From: Bifidobacterium goeldii
Lineage (GTDB): Bacteria; Actinomycetota; Actinomycetes; Actinomycetales; Bifidobacteriaceae
Direction: 5' to 3'
Assembly: GCF_003951095.1 (NCBI RefSeq)
Contig: NZ_QXGL01000007.1
Span: 1-64,000 of the forward strand
DNA: 64,000 bases
The translations under genes were made by a program, and so were the position numbers. Below, in pieces: positions 61,174-64,000 of the stretch. Under the pieces are notes generated by a model. The model was not told where the DNA came from. It was given only the letters and a program-made list of their open reading frames with translations, and did not search any database. Each line of letters opens with the position of its first letter. Within the stretch, counting starts at the first letter, position 1.

Positions 61174-62523
61174 TTATAGCGCCAAGCCGACATGCGTCAG
61201 CAACTCCACGAGCTTCTGGTTCTGTTCACGCAACGCGCGCTGCTCGTCAAGCAAGGCCTGCTGCCCACTCAACGCATCCTTCAGACTCGTTGCCAGCTCA
61301 CGCACACCATCGTCGTCATGACCGGCAGCAGCGTCCGGTTTCTCCTCGACCAAGGTCTTCCGCCCCTGCCTGACATCATCCAAAGCGTCGGCGATGCCAT
61401 GCTGCCGTTCGATGCTCGAATGCGCGTAATGCAACACCATGTTCGGAGTGGTCCAACCGCCACGAGCCTGTAGATCGGCCAGCGTCGCCGAACCGGTCTG
61501 CATCGCGATGGTATTGCCCGTATGCCGCAGGTCATGGAACCGCAGGTTCGGCAGTCCCACGGCCGTTCTCGCCTTCAGAAACGCCTTCTCGACCTCGGAC
61601 TGGTGCACATAGCCGCCGCCCGCCGAGCGAAACAACAGTCCATCCGCTCCCTCACCGGCGAATCGGGCGATATGCCGGCGAATCTCGGGAACCAACGAGT
61701 CGGGAATCGCGACGGTACGAACGCCGGCACGGGTCTTGGGAGCGCCCTCCACGAACCCGTCCTCGCTTGTATGCGTCACGTTGCGGGTGATGTGAATCTC
61801 CTTTTTAGACAAATCGATGTCACTGCGCCGCAACGCCCTCACCTCACCGAACCGCATCGACATCCATGTCGCCAGCAGCACCATGAGCCGATACCGTTCC
61901 GGCATCGCGTCCACGATCTGCTGCACTTGCTCGGGAGTTGCCACCGGACGCTCCACCCCCGCATGTCGGCTCCCGCCCTTGATCGTGCACGGGTTGAAAT
62001 CCAACAGACGATACGGAGGCTTGTACGCTTCCTCCATGATCTCCCACAACATCCCATAACAACTGGCACGCTGCCCCGGAACCTTGGCGATGTCCCCGTC
62101 ATACCATTCCCGCACCATATCCACGCTGATATCCCGCAACCGGGTATTACCGAACACGGGCAGAAGCCGACTGTTCAGCCGACCCCGATACGTCTCCCTC
62201 GTACGCGGACGCCACGCCCCTTTATGCCGGTCGAACCACTTCTCCGCAAACTCGCCAAACGTCTGCCCACGCTCCCGCATCTTCTTGAGCCGGTCGGCAG
62301 GACGAGTCCACTCACCGGAACTGATCAGGCGATGCTCCTCATCCAACCACTTACGTGCATCCAGCAGCGTATCGAACCGGTCCGGCGCATGAACACGCTC
62401 CGAACTATCAAACGGGTTCAGGTACGACGCGTAGTACGCCGACTTCGAACCGCCATTCACCGTATCCTTCACCGGCCGCTTGCGAATCCACCCGAAACTG
62501 CGCGAGCCTTTCCTCTTTGCCAT
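61174..62523 (-). CDS. Tyrosine recombinase (integrase) of the mobile element
   Basis: A 449-residue phage-type integrase. The N-terminal arm-binding region (about 10-70, FGWIRKRPVKDTVNGGSKSAYYASYLNPF) and the SAM-like core-binding domain (about 95-175) precede the catalytic domain. Catalytic residues appear in order: MRFGEVRALRRSDID (Arg), HDLRHTGN (H-x-x-R) and VLHYAHSS (Tyr). The last 45 residues are a coiled coil. AAGGA precedes the ATG at 62523; the frame reaches 62565. It is 215 bases from attR, and its likely att site is the tRNA-Ser 3' end. Confidence 0.9.
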   Translation of the reverse strand: MAKRKGSRSFGWIRKRPVKDTVNGGSKSAYYASYLNPFDSSERVHAPDRFDTLLDARKWLDEEHRLISSGEWTRPADRLKKMRERGQTFGEFAEKWFDRHKGAWRPRTRETYRGRLNSRLLPVFGNTRLRDISVDMVREWYDGDIAKVPGQRASCYGMLWEIMEEAYKPPYRLLDFNPCTIKGGSRHAGVERPVATPEQVQQIVDAMPERYRLMVLLATWMSMRFGEVRALRRSDIDLSKKEIHITRNVTHTSEDGFVEGAPKTRAGVRTVAIPDSLVPEIRRHIARFAGEGADGLLFRSAGGGYVHQSEVEKAFLKARTAVGLPNLRFHDLRHTGNTIAMQTGSATLADLQARGGWTTPNMVLHYAHSSIERQHGIADALDDVRQGRKTLVEEKPDAAAGHDDDGVRELATSLKDALSGQQALLDEQRALREQNQKLVELLTHVGLAL

Positions 62524-62715
62524 ACCATCACATCCTTCAACGTGTTTCTTTCGCGATATATGCAACCCCCTTCTGGAGTAAGTCGAGCATAGTTTTTGGG
62601 TTATTAGTGGGTCAATATAAACGTCCTCTGCCGCCGAAAATGTCCCCTCCGGACTCTTCCACGAAGGCCTGCAAATGCTATGATTTCCTAGGAAAGCTTG
62701 TTATTTCGCGGTGGC

Positions 62716-62757
62716 GGAGGATATGGGTTCGAGCGGTTTCGAATCTCGTATCCTCCG
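62716..62757 (+). other. tRNA-like remnant at the distal element end
   Basis: GGAGGAT (62716-62722) and ATCCTCC (62750-62756) reproduce the acceptor stem of tRNA-Ser, extended by GGC/GCC to 10 bp, with a T-arm-like segment between. D and anticodon arms are absent, so it is not a functional tRNA. A TATGAT at 62679 and a terminator at 62764 flank it. Confidence 0.55.
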
Positions 62758-62758
62758 C
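62738..62758 (+). other. Attachment site attR
   Basis: Second copy of the 21-bp core, identical to 51432-51452. It adjoins the integrase gene, as usual for tRNA-integrated elements. Confidence 0.85.
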
Positions 62759-62763
62759 CATCG

Positions 62764-62798
62764 CCCCAGAACCACGCGGTTCTGGGGTTTTTGTTTTT
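62764..62798 (+). terminator. Terminator beyond attR
   Basis: CCCCAGAACC (62764-62773) pairs with GGTTCTGGGG (62778-62787), loop ACGC, then TTTTTGTTTTT. It was probably the original terminator of tRNA-Ser before the element inserted. Confidence 0.85.
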
Positions 62799-62834
62799 CA
62801 GCACCCCCGCAACCGGGCAACAGAGGCAACACCT

Positions 62835-63713
62835 TCAGGGCAATGTGTCGATGTTGTTTCGCAGGTGCTCGATGAATCGCCTGGCCGCCAGGGGGAGCCT
62901 GTCGCGATCGGCGTAGGCGATGGCGATGGTGCGTTCCACGGGCGGGTCGGTGGGGCGCAGGGCGAGCCGGTAGTTGGTGCTGGTGCGGTGGAGGATGAGT
63001 TCGGCGAGGATGCTGAAGCCCAATCCGGCCTCGACCATGGTCATGATCGAATAGTCGTCGTGGATGCGCAGCCGCACGTTCGGTTTGAGCCCGACCGACG
63101 CGAACGCCTCCAACGGCTCGGAATAATGTCCCTCCTCCAGCAGGATCATGGGCTCCTCGGCGAGCGCGGCCAACGGCACCCGGTCAAGTGCGGCGAGCGG
63201 ATGGTCTTGCGGCAGGACGGCGAGCATGGCGCCCCGTTTGATGGTGATGGTCTGCACGTCGCGCGCGGCGGCAGGGTTGATGAATCCGAAGTCGATGGTG
63301 CCGTTATGAATCCATTCCTGAATGGTGGTGTAGTCGCCCTGATGCAAGACGAACCGCACGTTCGGGTGGCGTTGTTGGAATCCGCTGATAAGTCCGGGCA
63401 GCCAGTGGGCGGAGATGCTGGCGATGGTGCCCATGCGGATCACGCCGGTGTCGAGGCCGAGAATCTCGTCGGTCCGTTCGCGGATGCGCAGGCCGTCCTC
63501 CACATAGCGTTCGATGAGCGGGTAGAGCTGGCGCCCCTCCTCGGTGAGCGTGCATCCGCCGCGCTGCCGGTTGAGCAAGGTGACGTCGAGTTCCTTCTCC
63601 AGCGAGGCGATCATCTGGCTGACGGCCGACTGGCTGCATCGCAGCTCGTCGGCGGCCGCGGAGAAGCTGCCGTATTCGACGATGTGCCGCAGGGCGAGAT
63701 ACCGGTTGTCCAT
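62835..63713 (-). CDS. LysR-family regulator
   Basis: A 292-residue LysR-type activator. The N-terminal winged helix-turn-helix is MDNRYLALRHIVEYGSFSAAADELRCSQSAVSQMIASLEKELDVTLLNR (residues 1-49), then the linker helix and a periplasmic-binding-protein-like effector domain (about 90-290) containing IRMGTIASISAHWLPGLISGFQQRHPNVRF. It is divergent from an AzlC permease gene 169 bases away, which is the likely target. The effector is unknown; branched-chain amino acids fit the neighbour. Confidence 0.88.
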   Translation of the reverse strand: MDNRYLALRHIVEYGSFSAAADELRCSQSAVSQMIASLEKELDVTLLNRQRGGCTLTEEGRQLYPLIERYVEDGLRIRERTDEILGLDTGVIRMGTIASISAHWLPGLISGFQQRHPNVRFVLHQGDYTTIQEWIHNGTIDFGFINPAAARDVQTITIKRGAMLAVLPQDHPLAALDRVPLAALAEEPMILLEEGHYSEPLEAFASVGLKPNVRLRIHDDYSIMTMVEAGLGFSILAELILHRTSTNYRLALRPTDPPVERTIAIAYADRDRLPLAARRFIEHLRNNIDTLP

Positions 63714-63882
63714 AATTGCTCATCATAGACGTTGCATAAGCATCGCTTACGTGTCCATTAGCGGATTTGATTGTACTTATCGTATATGCCCGTCATACGA
63801 TGGCCGCCATCGGACACGTCCAGCGCAGCTGGATTGTTCGACACATGCACGGGAACATCAATGAAGGAAAGGATCCCCCGAT

Positions 63883-64000
63883 ATGGCGTTGTTGCGTACG
63901 GCGCTCCGGGCCGCGTTGCCGCCCACTTTGCCGATTGCCGCCAGCTTCCTGTTTTTCGGCGGATCCTACGGACTGCTCATGCACGCCAAGGGGTTCCCGA
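63883..64000 (+). CDS. AzlC-family branched-chain amino acid permease, N-terminal part
   Basis: Only the first 39 codons are visible before the window ends. The text MALLRTALRAALPPTLPIAASFLFFGGSYGLLMHAKGF matches the N-terminus of AzlC-type large subunits of branched-chain amino acid exporters, which pair with a small AzlD subunit. AAGGAAAGG lies upstream of the ATG. Divergent from the LysR gene. Confidence 0.7.
   Translation, partial: MALLRTALRAALPPTLPIAASFLFFGGSYGLLMHAKGFP

Noticed and set aside
62716-62757. Second functional tRNA-Ser
   Set aside because: Only the acceptor and part of the T arm are present; D, anticodon and variable arms are missing.

Overview
The window is a high-GC chromosomal segment typical of Bifidobacterium. 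The genes point there: a dense sugar-utilisation locus with LacI regulators, a C69 dipeptidase, a GH25 lysozyme carrying tryptophan-rich C-terminal repeats, a LASTG-anchored surface protein, a GPH-type sugar transporter, and an FTR1/P19 iron system without haem or cytochrome genes. Species cannot be fixed from sequence alone.

Layout. 1-642 is the 3' end of a glycosyltransferase. 765-2330 is a C69 dipeptidase, followed by a candidate small RNA and a three-gene ECF transporter operon (2803-5887). 5840-22225 is a beta-mannoside or related beta-glycan locus: an AGE-family sugar isomerase/epimerase, a LacI regulator, a GH2 beta-mannosidase, a five-gene Opp-type ABC importer, a GH1 beta-glycosidase and two SGNH-type acetylesterases. 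Copies of a TTAACCGGTTAA-type operator sit at its promoters. The proposed logic is import of acetylated oligosaccharides, deacetylation, hydrolysis by GH1 and GH2, and isomerisation of released mannose.

22.2-26.3 kb holds a second copy of the candidate small RNA, tRNA-Lys, a HAD phosphatase and membrane proteins of unknown role. 26.7-32.3 kb is a YhgE/Pip pair with a TetR regulator. 32.3-40.8 kb is a complete flavin-associated iron-uptake cluster (FTR1, P19, DUF2318, two FtsX-like permeases, an ATPase and an FMN-binding lipoprotein). The flavinyl transferase ApbE that could modify the lipoprotein lies at 47.1 kb. Between them are a GH43-like gene, an orphan sugar-binding lipoprotein, a second LacI with TTTACCGGTAAA operators, and a GPH symporter. 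Two identical 67-bp palindromic repeats flank this sugar block.

51.4-62.8 kb is an integrated mobile element of about 11.3 kb in the 3' end of tRNA-Ser(GGA). A 21-bp direct repeat marks its ends, and a tyrosine recombinase lies next to the distal end. It carries an XRE repressor with a 32-bp palindromic operator, a 1380-residue cell-wall surface protein, a one-domain repeat protein, a phased 15-bp iteron array with 21-22 bp spacing, a putative replication protein, an excisionase-like DNA-binding protein and an Abi/HEPN-like protein. The iteron array is the strongest unexplained structure in the window. After the element come a LysR regulator and a divergent AzlC permease cut by the window end.
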